Made by a program: the position numbers and the translations under genes. DNA of 16,492 nucleotides, from assembly GCA_018668195.1 (NCBI GenBank), contig JABITU010000086.1, positions 1 to 16,492 of the forward strand, given 5' to 3'. Shown piece by piece: positions 1 to 7,134 of the stretch. The notes beneath the pieces are model-generated. The model worked only from the letters and a program-made list of their open reading frames with translations, was not told the origin of the DNA and did not search any database. Position 1 is the first letter of the stretch. The number at the start of each line of letters is the position of its first letter. This stretch comes from Tateyamaria sp. (GTDB lineage: Bacteria; Pseudomonadota; Alphaproteobacteria; Rhodobacterales; Rhodobacteraceae).

Positions 1-61
1 CCACTGCCAACTGGCAATTTCCGAGCCAATAGATCCGGACCATCACCGGGAGGGGAGAATA
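1..61 (+). other. Left-edge leader, possibly with the tail of an upstream gene
   Basis: Reading from base 3, nine sense codons (T-A-N-W-Q-F-P-S-Q) end at a TAG at 30-32. This could be the C-terminus of an upstream + strand gene, but nine codons prove nothing and the other two forward frames are also open here. A purine-rich GAGGGGAG-type ribosome binding site at about 50-57 sits just before the ATG at 62. If the upstream tail is real, the 29-base gap would fit an operon in which the ATPase follows other transporter or sugar-enzyme genes outside the window. Confidence 0.3.
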
Positions 62-1123
62 ATGACAGGCGTGACACTCAAAAAGACGGTCAAGAAATAC
101 GGGGCCACACAGGTGATCTTTGATGTCGACCTGACAATCGAAGATGGCGAATTCTGCGTTTTCGTCGGGCCGTCGGGATGCGGCAAGTCTACGCTACTGC
201 GTATGATCGCAGGACTTGAGGAGACAACGTCTGGCCAGATCAACATTGGCAATCGCGACGTGACCCACATGGACCCTGCCGCACGTGGCATTGCAATGGT
301 GTTTCAAACCTACGCGCTTTATCCACATATGACGGTCCAAGAAAACATGGGCTTCGGCCTAAAGATGAACGGCGTCAACAAAGCCGAGATCAAACGCAAG
401 GTCGATGGCGCCTCAAAGATCCTCAAACTTGATGAATACCTCGAACGAAAACCGGCAGCCCTTTCAGGTGGGCAACGGCAGCGGGTGGCCATCGGCCGCG
501 CAATCGTGCGCGGACCAGAGGTGTTCCTATTTGACGAACCACTATCAAACCTTGACGCAGAACTGCGCGTCGACATGCGGGTCGAGATTGCGCGCCTTCA
601 CAAAGAACTGGGCACGACAATGATCTATGTGACCCACGATCAGGTCGAAGCGATGACATTAGCCGACAAGATCGTAGTGCTGCGGGCCGGACATATCGAG
701 CAAGTTGGCAGCCCTATGCATTTGTATCAAGATCCTGACAATAAATTCGTGGCGGGTTTCATCGGATCGCCCGCGATGAACTTTGTGAACGGCGTGGCCG
801 CCGCGGGCGGCGTGCGCGTGCCCGCATTGTCCGATATCGTAATCCCCACGACCGTAAACCTGCCCGCACCGGGCACAGCCGTAACCGTAGGGATGCGCCC
901 GCAGGACATGCAACTGACTTCAGCAGCCTCACCCATCACGTTGGATATACGCGAACGACTTGGTGGCGTGGCTTATGACTATCTCAACACGCCAACCGGC
1001 GAACGGCTTGTTGTCGAGTCCAAGGGTGATCTCGCCATGGAAGAAGGTACGGCGGTCACCATCGCTTTCGACGAGACGCGGGTGATGTTCTTTGATGCCC
1101 AAACCGAAGCGCGCCTGCGCTAA
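62..1123 (+). CDS. Carbohydrate ABC importer ATPase (UgpC/MsmK/AglK type)
   Basis: This is the cytoplasmic ATP-hydrolysing subunit of a binding-protein-dependent sugar or polyol importer, 353 aa, normal for the MalK/UgpC family. The ABC domain shows Walker A GPSGCGKST at residues 36-44, the Q-loop glutamine at 82, signature LSGGQ at 134-138, Walker B VFLFDEP at 154-160, and the switch histidine H192 in YVTHDQVEAMTLAD. A MalK-like OB/TOBE region follows from about residue 240 and includes VGMRPQDM. The sequence resembles AglK (alpha-glucoside) ATPases most, from memory of the family, but ATPases of this group cannot be assigned a substrate from sequence alone. The ATG at 62 follows a strong GAGGGGAG ribosome binding site. 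No permease or binding-protein gene follows, so the partners must lie to the left, and the unit ends at the terminator at 1142-1179. Confidence 0.93.
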   Translation: MTGVTLKKTVKKYGATQVIFDVDLTIEDGEFCVFVGPSGCGKSTLLRMIAGLEETTSGQINIGNRDVTHMDPAARGIAMVFQTYALYPHMTVQENMGFGLKMNGVNKAEIKRKVDGASKILKLDEYLERKPAALSGGQRQRVAIGRAIVRGPEVFLFDEPLSNLDAELRVDMRVEIARLHKELGTTMIYVTHDQVEAMTLADKIVVLRAGHIEQVGSPMHLYQDPDNKFVAGFIGSPAMNFVNGVAAAGGVRVPALSDIVIPTTVNLPAPGTAVTVGMRPQDMQLTSAASPITLDIRERLGGVAYDYLNTPTGERLVVESKGDLAMEEGTAVTIAFDETRVMFFDAQTEARLR

Positions 1124-1141
1124 GCACACTACACATCGGGC

Positions 1142-1179
1142 AAAAGGCCGCTGTTCCCAAATGGACAGCGGCCTTTTTT
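1142..1179 (+). terminator. Rho-independent terminator after the ABC ATPase gene
   Basis: A perfect 13-bp stem pairs 1142-1154 with 1165-1177 around a 10-base loop. The 3' arm runs into six T residues (1174-1179). It lies 18 bases after the TAA of the ATPase gene. The 5' arm begins with four A residues, so the hairpin could also terminate leftward transcription coming from ptsP. Confidence 0.93.
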
Positions 1180-1180
1180 A

Positions 1181-1559
1181 TGGGGAAAGCGTCGTTCAAA
1201 TTTAATCCACAAGACGCCTAGTCCTTGTACTACTTTATATGAATAACTTACCTTTATGTTCGATTATTGATATAGTTATTAAGATTTAAGTGGATAAAAA
1301 TGGTAAAATAATGCGCTTTATAATGTTGTTAAAAATCATAATACAGTCAATGTATGATAGCCCTGTGGATAAACAGTTGCTTCACACCAGACGTTAATTG
1401 CAACACCCTCGGAAACAGCGGGCTAATTCGGTCTCTCTGGCGACCTTCATGGCCAAAACTGCGGCGATAGCACAACGAACTAGACCAAAATGACCTATTC
1501 AAGCGCTGCATGCACTAGGGCGCGTATACTCTTTATATGGTTAAGAAAAAATTACTTCG
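1181..1559. other. AT-rich gene-free gap between convergent genes, with DnaA-box-like sites
   Basis: No coding region is supported here. Both flanking genes point into the gap, so no promoter is expected. About 1200-1380 is strikingly AT-rich: by hand count only 23 of the 100 bases 1261-1360 are G or C, against GC-rich flanking genes. The AT-rich part contains TGTGGATAA (1364-1372), the exact reverse complement of the DnaA box TTATCCACA, plus one-mismatch versions AGTGGATAA (1289-1297) and TAATCCACA (1203-1211). The right part, about 1381-1559, is of mixed composition with nothing recognisable. No good hairpin terminator for ptsP is seen beside its stop codon. Confidence 0.6.
1364..1372 (-). 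promoter_or_regulatory. Perfect DnaA-box consensus match
   Basis: The + strand reads TGTGGATAA, so the minus strand reads TTATCCACA, the canonical high-affinity DnaA box. It lies at the right end of the AT-rich stretch. A nine-base match can occur by chance; the AT-rich setting and two near-matches within 170 bases raise the odds modestly. Binding by DnaA is an inference. Confidence 0.4.
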
Positions 1560-3800
1560 CTACGCAGATGCGCGCAAATAATCCATAATCGCAGGCCGCA
1601 CATTCATATCGCCCCGATGCCGCGCATCCGCTATTATCTTGCGCACATCGTCAAGGTTTGTGCGCCGCAGTAGTGACTTAACCGGCCCGATGGACGCGGG
1701 GCGCATTGAAAGTGTCCGTAAGCCGATAGCCGCCAAGCACAACGCTTCTACCGGACGGCCTGCGTCCTCTCCACAAAAGGACAAGGGCGTGCCAGTCACG
1801 TTGCAGCGCTCAACAATCCTCTCAATAAAGCTTAAGAAAGACACGTTTAACGTGTCGTAGCGTCGCCGCACCCTTTCGTTTTCTCGGTCTGCAGCAAAGA
1901 AAAATTGCTTAAGATCATTGCCCCCAATCGACAAAAAATCGACTTCTTCAAAGAACTTCTGCGGCGCGAAGGCAAGGCTGGGTGTTTCCAGCATCGCGCC
2001 CACCTTGATGTCGGTTGGCAGTACGTGGCCCAACCGACGCTCGCGTTCGATGGCTTTGTCCATTTCAGCCTTGGCCTGATTGTACTCTTCGTATTGCGCC
2101 ACAAATGGAAACATTACCGTCAAGGGTTTGCCATTGGCCGCCCGCAGCAACGCCTGCAATTGCATCCGCAAAACGCCCGGCTTGTCCAGCCCCACGCGTA
2201 TGGCCCGCCACCCCAATGCCGGGTTCGGCTCGTCATTGGGCTTCATATAGGGAAGCACCTTGTCTGACCCGATATCAAGAGTGCGAAACACCACTCGCTT
2301 GCCCACTGCGGCATCCAAAACCCGTGTATAAAGCGCACTCAGCTCAGAGCGTTTTGGCATCTGATTGCGAACAAGAAACTGCAGTTCAGTACGGAACAGC
2401 CCCACACCTTCGGCACCCGAACCCGCAAGCGAGGGCAGATCCGCCATCAGCCCGGCATTCATATGCAGGCCAATGGTCGCGCCACACAAAGTTTCCGCCG
2501 GTTTATTCCGGATTGATTCATAGCGCTTGAGCGCCGCCGCCTGCATCGCGATCTTGTCACGAAAAGCAGTTACGACCGTGTCGTCAGGGCGCAGGTGAAC
2601 AATGCCCTGTTCGCCATCAACCATAACATGATCACCGTTCAGCGCCTCAACCGTGGCGCGTTCGGCATGCACGATCAATGGGATCGCAAGAGCCCGCGCA
2701 ACGATCGCTGCATGGCTGCCCACTGATCCCGCCTCGAGGATAATTCCCTTAAGCGACCGTCCATAATCCAACAACTCGGCTGGGCCGATATTCCGTGCCA
2801 CAAGGATCGGATCATCGGGCAGTTTGGCGCCCATGTCGCGCCCTTGCCCAGTCAAAATCCGAAGCAACCGGTTCGAAAGGTCATCAAGATCGCTTAACCG
2901 CTCACGCAGGTAACTGTCCGTGACTTTACCCATGCGCGCGCGGGCCAGAGATTGTTCTTTTTCGACGGCTGCCTCGGCACTCAGGCCCCGGCTGATGTCT
3001 TCTTCCATCCGTCGCATCCAACCTTTGGAATTGGCAAACATCCTATAAGTTTCCAGAACCTCGGTCTGTTCTTTATCTACTGTGGAAAAACTTAGCATCT
3101 TGTCCACGCCCACACGCAGCTGCTCAACTGCTTCGGTTAGCCGTTCCAATTCGCGTTTTGGGTCATCAGCGACCGGGTTGGTGACAACAACGCGCGGTTC
3201 GTGCAACCAGACATGGCCTTCGGCAACGCCTTCTTGTCCAACAGTTCCACGCATCATAGCGGGCTGGCTGTGACGGGCCTCCATCGCGCTGCCTTCGCCA
3301 ACGAAAGCACCCAACTCGGCCATTTCCGCCAGCACCATTGCAACCACTTCCAGCGCATAAACTTCGTCAGCGGAATACTCCCGCGCATTCTTGGACTGAA
3401 CAACCAAGACGCCCAAGGTTTCACCCAAGCGCAAAATGGGTACACCAAGAAAGCTCGAATACACCTCTTCGCCCGTTTCAGGCATAAAACGGAAACCCTT
3501 GGCCTGAGGGGCATTGGGCGTTTTGATAACTTGACCGCGCCGCGCCACACGGCCCACCAAACCCTCTCCCAAGCGCATCCGTGTCTGGTGGACGGCTTCA
3601 GGGTTCAACCCCTCCGTCGCGCAAAGTTCCAACGTTTCTTCATCGCGGAACAGATAAATCGAACACACTTCGCTGCCGATGCTCGACGCGATCAAGGCCG
3701 TGATATTGTCCAGCCTTGCTTGCCCCGTGTCGTCGCCCGCCATCGCGTCGCGCAATCGGCCCAGCAATTTTCGACTTTCAGTCTCAATGCGTTCGGCCAT
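1560..3800 (-). CDS. ptsP: PTS-Ntr enzyme I, phosphoenolpyruvate-protein phosphotransferase
   Basis: This cytoplasmic enzyme takes phosphate from PEP and starts the regulatory nitrogen-PTS relay EI-Ntr to NPr to EIIA-Ntr. The 746-aa length fits EI-Ntr, which is longer than sugar-type EI because of an N-terminal GAF domain, here about residues 15-160. A linker/NPr-binding helical region follows. The swivelling phosphohistidine domain has EAGSVGSHAAIVARALAIP with H363 as the likely phosphorylated residue. The C-terminal PEP-binding barrel shows GVGLFRTELQFL (465-476), FRTLDIGSDK (505-514), DFLSIGGNDLKQFFFAADREN (621-641) and the probable catalytic Cys676 in SFCGEDAGRP. The ATG at 3800 has AGGAG about ten bases upstream. 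It lies 151 bases downstream of lysC on the same strand, so it may be co-transcribed or have its own promoter. GAF domains of this family are known to sense nitrogen-status metabolites; the ligand here is not visible. Confidence 0.96.
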   Translation of the reverse strand: MAERIETESRKLLGRLRDAMAGDDTGQARLDNITALIASSIGSEVCSIYLFRDEETLELCATEGLNPEAVHQTRMRLGEGLVGRVARRGQVIKTPNAPQAKGFRFMPETGEEVYSSFLGVPILRLGETLGVLVVQSKNAREYSADEVYALEVVAMVLAEMAELGAFVGEGSAMEARHSQPAMMRGTVGQEGVAEGHVWLHEPRVVVTNPVADDPKRELERLTEAVEQLRVGVDKMLSFSTVDKEQTEVLETYRMFANSKGWMRRMEEDISRGLSAEAAVEKEQSLARARMGKVTDSYLRERLSDLDDLSNRLLRILTGQGRDMGAKLPDDPILVARNIGPAELLDYGRSLKGIILEAGSVGSHAAIVARALAIPLIVHAERATVEALNGDHVMVDGEQGIVHLRPDDTVVTAFRDKIAMQAAALKRYESIRNKPAETLCGATIGLHMNAGLMADLPSLAGSGAEGVGLFRTELQFLVRNQMPKRSELSALYTRVLDAAVGKRVVFRTLDIGSDKVLPYMKPNDEPNPALGWRAIRVGLDKPGVLRMQLQALLRAANGKPLTVMFPFVAQYEEYNQAKAEMDKAIERERRLGHVLPTDIKVGAMLETPSLAFAPQKFFEEVDFLSIGGNDLKQFFFAADRENERVRRRYDTLNVSFLSFIERIVERCNVTGTPLSFCGEDAGRPVEALCLAAIGLRTLSMRPASIGPVKSLLRRTNLDDVRKIIADARHRGDMNVRPAIMDYLRASA

Positions 3801-3832
3801 GGCCGCGCGTCTCCTGTTTTGTGCGATCTCAG

Positions 3833-3854
3833 TTTAGATCACACACCGATCAAA
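3833..3854. promoter_or_regulatory. Imperfect inverted repeat upstream of ptsP
   Basis: TTTAGATC (3833-3840) and GATCAAA (3848-3854) form an inverted repeat around seven bases, with one extra base in the left arm. It lies about 33-54 bases upstream of the ptsP ATG, inside the 151-base lysC-ptsP gap. A third GATC occurs at 3825-3828. The position would suit an operator or promoter-proximal structure, but no regulator is recognised and chance is possible. Confidence 0.25.
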
Positions 3855-3951
3855 GCGAAATGATATTCTTGCATTGCGCTCGGGGCTGTTCCTTCGATGT
3901 TCGCACTTTTGCCAAACAAACAAGCACGGCGGTCCCATTGGTGGCGCTGCC

Positions 3952-5190
3952 CTAGGCGGCTTTTTCCAATTCGAACGCATCATGTAACGCCTGCACCGCC
4001 AATTCCATGTACTTACGATCAATCAACACACTGATCTTGATCTCAGAGGTGGTGATAACGCGAATGTTGATGCCCTCGGCACTCAGAACACGGAACATTT
4101 TGGCTGCAACGCCGGTGTGGCTGCGCATACCAATGCCCACAACGCTGACCTTGGCCACGTCTGTGTCCGCAATCAATTCCTGAAAGTTTATGGTGCCTTT
4201 ACCCTTTGCATCAGCCATGGCGTTTTCGGCGCGCGCCACTTGATCGGTTGGGCACGACCATGTCATGTCGGTGCGCCCTTCTTCGGCGATGTTCTGGACG
4301 ATCATGTCGACATTGACACCTGAGTCGCTCAGTGCGGTAAAGATCGTCGCCGCGATTCCGGGCCTATCCGCCACGCTCACCAACGTCATCTTGGCCTCAT
4401 CGCGAGAATAGGCGACGCCAGCTACTACATTGCTTTCCATGATGTCCTCCTCTGAGCAGACAAGGGTGCCTGCGTCATCGCTTGGCTCTTCAAAACTCGA
4501 CAAAACGCGCAAGCGCACGTCATAGCGCATCGCCAGCTCAACCGACCGGGTCTGCAGCACTTTGGCACCAAGGCTCGCCAGCTCCAACATCTCTTCAAAG
4601 GCTATCTTGTCGAGCTTGCGCGCCTTGGGCGACACGCGCGGGTCGGTGGTGTAAACCCCGTCCACGTCCGTATAAATGTCACAGCGTTCCGCAGAAAACG
4701 CCGCCGCGAATGCAACGGCGGTCGTGTCGCTGCCCCCGCGGCCCAGCGTCGTGATCCGCCCCTCTGGGCTAAGGCCTTGAAATCCCGCAACCACCGCCAC
4801 GCGCATGCCTTCACTGAATTTGGCTGTAATGTTCTCGGTCGGTATGTCTTCGATGCGGGCGCTTGAATGTGCCGAGGTCGTGCGCAATGGCACTTGCCAG
4901 CCCTGCCAGCTGCGCGCCGGGACATCCATTTCTTGCAATGTCAGTGCCATCAGTCCAGCAGTGACATTCTCGCCGCTTGAAACGACCGCATCATATTCTC
5001 GTGCATCAAAAAGCGGAGAGGTCTCGTTGACCCAACCGACCAACTCATTGGTTTTTCCAGACATGGCAGAGACGATGACAATGACGTCATAGCCCTTGGC
5101 CACTTCGAGGCCAACACGCTTGGCCGCTCGCCGGATACGATCCAAAGTCGCCACAGACGTGCCGCCGAATTTCATGACTAGTACTGGCAT
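3952..5190 (-). CDS. lysC: Aspartate kinase
   Basis: It phosphorylates L-aspartate with ATP, the first step towards lysine (and diaminopimelate), threonine and methionine. The 412 aa match monofunctional aspartokinases with a catalytic domain and two regulatory ACT domains. The N-terminus has MKFGGTSV (6-13). Further catalytic motifs are SAMSGKTNELV (41-51), SSGE (71-74), TTLGRGGSDTTAV (147-159) and DIYTDVDGVYTTDPR (171-185). ACT domains lie at about 268-340 and 345-408, the second with NIRVITTSEIKISVLI. The ACT pair implies end-product feedback, but which amino acid inhibits cannot be read here. The ATG at 5190 begins MPVLVMKFGG, the usual family start; the ribosome binding site is weak. It follows the short-chain dehydrogenase after 147 bases that hold a perfect 6-bp inverted repeat, and precedes ptsP on the same strand. 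Confidence 0.97.
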   Translation of the reverse strand: MPVLVMKFGGTSVATLDRIRRAAKRVGLEVAKGYDVIVIVSAMSGKTNELVGWVNETSPLFDAREYDAVVSSGENVTAGLMALTLQEMDVPARSWQGWQVPLRTTSAHSSARIEDIPTENITAKFSEGMRVAVVAGFQGLSPEGRITTLGRGGSDTTAVAFAAAFSAERCDIYTDVDGVYTTDPRVSPKARKLDKIAFEEMLELASLGAKVLQTRSVELAMRYDVRLRVLSSFEEPSDDAGTLVCSEEDIMESNVVAGVAYSRDEAKMTLVSVADRPGIAATIFTALSDSGVNVDMIVQNIAEEGRTDMTWSCPTDQVARAENAMADAKGKGTINFQELIADTDVAKVSVVGIGMRSHTGVAAKMFRVLSAEGINIRVITTSEIKISVLIDRKYMELAVQALHDAFELEKAA

Positions 5191-5219
5191 CGCAGGCCCC
5201 GAAATACGTTCCGCAAGCC

Positions 5220-5241
5220 CTTAGCGCCCCGGCCTGCTAAG
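5220..5241. promoter_or_regulatory. Perfect 6-bp inverted repeat in the lysC leader
   Basis: CTTAGC (5220-5225) and GCTAAG (5236-5241) are perfect inverted repeats around ten GC-rich bases, about 30-50 bases upstream of the lysC ATG. No T tract follows on either strand, so it is not a standard terminator. It could be an operator or leader hairpin. It has no resemblance to the much larger lysine riboswitch. Confidence 0.3.
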
Positions 5242-5337
5242 TGCAAGGCGCGCCAGCTACGCCGTTCGCACAATCGTGTCACGGCAATCATATGGTTCGA
5301 CAATGTTGCTGCCCTGTACGCGGCTCAAACGATACAG

Positions 5338-5979
5338 TCAGTAGTCATGCGCGCGGCCATCCCACGTCTCAAAACAGCCCGTCGTTTCATGCGATAATTC
5401 ATCGAACCGATCAACCAAACCTGTCACAGCTTCGTCGACCGTAATGGCTGCGGCTGCCCCGCCCATGTCGGTCTGCACCCAACCCGGATGATAGATGCCA
5501 ACCGCGATCTCGCCCGCCAGATCAGCAGCAAGATTGCGGCCTACGTTCAAAACCGCCGCCTTGGATGCCCGATAGATATAGCTGCTGCCGGGCGCATGTG
5601 TGTGCGACGCCATCTGAGACGAAATGATTGCAACCTTTGGTGCGGCCGCCGCGCGTAAAAGCGGCAGCAAGGACTGGATCGTCAAAAAGACCCCCGCCAC
5701 GTTTGTTGCAAAGCTTTGCGACCACAAATCAGGCGCGTAGCCCGTTTCTAAATCCTCTCCCTTGTCCAAAAACACTCCCGCATTGCAAACCAGTAAGTCA
5801 ATCGGCTGGTTTTTTAGCGCTGCTGCCATCTCGGCATGATCGGCAGGTTGGGTAACGTCCAAGGTCATCGCAGCACCCACCGACCGCCCAGTTGCGGTCA
5901 CCTGATGGCCTTCGGCAATGTAATGGGCAGCAAGGCCCGCTCCGATCCCACGTGTTGCACCTGTAATTACAATATGCAT
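5338..5979 (-). CDS. Short-chain dehydrogenase/reductase (SDR) family oxidoreductase
   Basis: A 213-aa classical SDR with a Rossmann fold, presumably cytoplasmic and NAD(P)-dependent; the substrate is unknown. The cofactor-binding motif is TGATRGIG (6-13), the structural NAG motif is 66-68, the catalytic serine is probably in IISSQ (118-122), and the Y136-x-x-x-K140 pair sits in YRASK. PGWVQTDMGG (165-174) matches the usual post-catalytic PG motif. At 213 aa it is shorter than typical 250-aa SDRs, as in the compact CsgA/YciK-like branch. Its ATG lies three bases after the stop of the DUF1178 gene, so the two are almost certainly co-transcribed and probably translationally coupled. No terminator is evident after its TGA. 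Confidence 0.92.
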   Translation of the reverse strand: MHIVITGATRGIGAGLAAHYIAEGHQVTATGRSVGAAMTLDVTQPADHAEMAAALKNQPIDLLVCNAGVFLDKGEDLETGYAPDLWSQSFATNVAGVFLTIQSLLPLLRAAAAPKVAIISSQMASHTHAPGSSYIYRASKAAVLNVGRNLAADLAGEIAVGIYHPGWVQTDMGGAAAAITVDEAVTGLVDRFDELSHETTGCFETWDGRAHDY

Positions 5980-5982
5980 CCG

Positions 5983-6423
5983 TCAGTTTGCTTTGCGTGT
6001 TGGAATAAAAGGCAACGGCATCACGGGCACGCCATCTTCGATGAGAGACTTGGCTTCTGCCCCGTTTGCCTCGCCCCAGATTGCGCGCTCTGGCACGTCA
6101 CCCAAATGCATCGAACGGGCTTCCTCGGCAAAACTGCCGCCAACATAAGTTGCATTCTTTTCAACTTCTTTACGCATTTTAGACAGCGCATTGGTCACGT
6201 TTTCCGGCGCAGTTTTCGCTGGCGCATCAGACAATACAGGCGCGTCTGATTTTTCTCGTGCGGTGCTCACATTCGGGGCCATGATCGCCTTGGCCACATC
6301 CGTTCCACCACAGACCACGCAACTTACATGACCGCCCGCGCGCAAGCTGTCGTAAGCTGCTGCAGAGGCAAACCAGCTTTCGAACATGTGTCCTTCACTG
6401 CATTTTAGAGCATATTTGATCAT
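5983..6423 (-). CDS. DUF1178 family protein
   Basis: A 146-aa protein that I recognise as DUF1178, an uncharacterised family widespread in alphaproteobacteria. The start MIKYALKCSEGHMFESWFAS, the CVVCGG element and the end (FIPTRK) are family hallmarks. Cys8, His12, Cys35 and Cys38 look like a zinc-ribbon ligand set, which is inference. The middle, about residues 52-80, is Ala/Pro/Ser-rich and probably disordered. There are no membrane segments or signal peptide. The gene sits 72 bases after the NUDIX gene and three bases before the SDR gene, suggesting one leftward operon. No good Shine-Dalgarno precedes the ATG at 6423. The function is unknown. Confidence 0.88.
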   Translation of the reverse strand: MIKYALKCSEGHMFESWFASAAAYDSLRAGGHVSCVVCGGTDVAKAIMAPNVSTAREKSDAPVLSDAPAKTAPENVTNALSKMRKEVEKNATYVGGSFAEEARSMHLGDVPERAIWGEANGAEAKSLIEDGVPVMPLPFIPTRKAN

Positions 6424-6495
6424 TATGACTGTATGAACTCAAACGGATTTTTACACCAGGTAATTTAGGTCGTTGGATGGAAATTACAATTGTGT

Positions 6496-6969
6496 TCAGA
6501 GCACTGGGCGCGGATCAAAATCACGCAAAATACGGGACAGCTCTGGCTCTCCGACCCTAAGCGCCGCCTGTTTTCGACTGAACCATTTACGCTCGCGCTG
6601 ACCTTTTTCAGGGAAATCCGAAGCCAGAGATTTCACATGAACCGAATAAACCATTGCGACGCAAGGCAGCATTTCGTCATTGGCCATCAACTTCGAAAAA
6701 GAATAAAGCCCAAGCGGCTGCGCATCCGGTCGACCGATCACGCCGGCTTCTTCCCATGCTTCTCGCGCCGCGCTTTTTTGTGGCGTGAGTCCATCAATGG
6801 GCCACCCTTTGGGTAAAATCCACCGTCCCGTGCGCCGTGTGGTCACCAAAAGAACCTGTACCTTGTTCGATTTTATACGGTAACAGAGTGCCGCGAATTG
6901 CGTACGCACCGTTGTCTTGGGCGCGTTGCCAAAATGAAGCGGCAATTGTTTGATCAATGGAGCGGTCAC
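6496..6969 (-). CDS. NUDIX hydrolase
   Basis: A 157-aa cytoplasmic NUDIX-fold protein that would hydrolyse a nucleoside-diphosphate-linked or polyphosphate substrate using divalent metal. The NUDIX box spans about residues 55-77 (G55 through REAWEEAGV), with the metal-binding core R69-E70-x-x-E73-E74-x-G76. The first conserved glutamate of the G-x5-E consensus is replaced by L61. The preceding RRTGRWILPKGWP resembles the diphosphoinositol-polyphosphate/diadenosine-polyphosphate branch, so such a substrate is possible but unproven. I chose the GTG at 6967-6969 because AGAGG lies eight bases upstream. The frame is also open to a TTG at 6997-6999, which lacks a comparable site. It is divergent from modA and first in a leftward unit with DUF1178 and the SDR. 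Confidence 0.9.
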   Translation of the reverse strand: MTAPLIKQLPLHFGNAPKTTVRTQFAALCYRIKSNKVQVLLVTTRRTGRWILPKGWPIDGLTPQKSAAREAWEEAGVIGRPDAQPLGLYSFSKLMANDEMLPCVAMVYSVHVKSLASDFPEKGQRERKWFSRKQAALRVGEPELSRILRDFDPRPVL

Positions 6970-7007
6970 TGCAAGAACCTCTGGTTTTTTTATTATCAAT
7001 ACGGCAT

Positions 7008-7040
7008 CTGGTTCAAAAAAACCAGTTTATCGTTATTTTT
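7008..7040 (+). promoter_or_regulatory. Hairpin followed by a T-rich run upstream of modA
   Basis: CTGGTT (7008-7013) pairs perfectly with AACCAG (7020-7025) around a six-base CAAAAA loop. The following 15 bases are T-rich and end in five T residues (7036-7040). It resembles a weak intrinsic terminator or attenuator reading towards modA. The stem is only six base pairs and the run is interrupted, so it may be chance in an AT-rich promoter region. No Moco riboswitch structure is recognisable. Confidence 0.3.
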
Positions 7041-7049
7041 CAATATACG
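7031..7049. promoter_or_regulatory. Imperfect palindrome loosely like a ModE/Mo-box half-site pair
   Basis: CGTTAT at 7031-7036 faces ATATACG at 7043-7049 in the divergent gap between the NUDIX gene and modA. The outer CGTTAT/ACG elements resemble the ends of molybdate-responsive operators (CGTTATA...TATAACG). The spacing is about five bases shorter than the 24-base ModE site and the right arm deviates. No ModE-type regulator is encoded in the window. This is a weak candidate operator only. Confidence 0.2.
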
Positions 7050-7134
7050 CCACGCCGGTCATGGCATTTCGAAACATATGTCACTGAATTCCACTCTTGA
7101 GCAGACCCGCGCCTTGTCTAATAGTGTTCGGGTG

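Noticed and set aside
1311..1338. TGCGC...GTTAA arrangement reminiscent of a dif (XerCD) site in the AT-rich gap
   Set aside because: The distance between TGCGC and GTTAA is three bases shorter than in the E. coli dif site, and the XerD arm TTATGTTAA is not matched. The resemblance is best explained by AT-rich composition.
1905..2530. Long + strand open frames opposite ptsP
   Set aside because: They are antisense shadows of a clearly conserved enzyme I gene, with repetitive Pro/Arg/His-rich translations and no ribosome binding sites.
3825..3851. Three GATC sites within 27 bases upstream of ptsP as a methylation switch
   Set aside because: Alphaproteobacterial cell-cycle methylation by CcrM uses GANTC, not GATC, and no Dam homologue is in the window. 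The sites are better viewed as part of the inverted repeat.
5191..5337. Lysine riboswitch in front of lysC
   Set aside because: The 147-base gap is too short for the roughly 170-base lysine aptamer and shows no multi-helix pattern, only one short inverted repeat.
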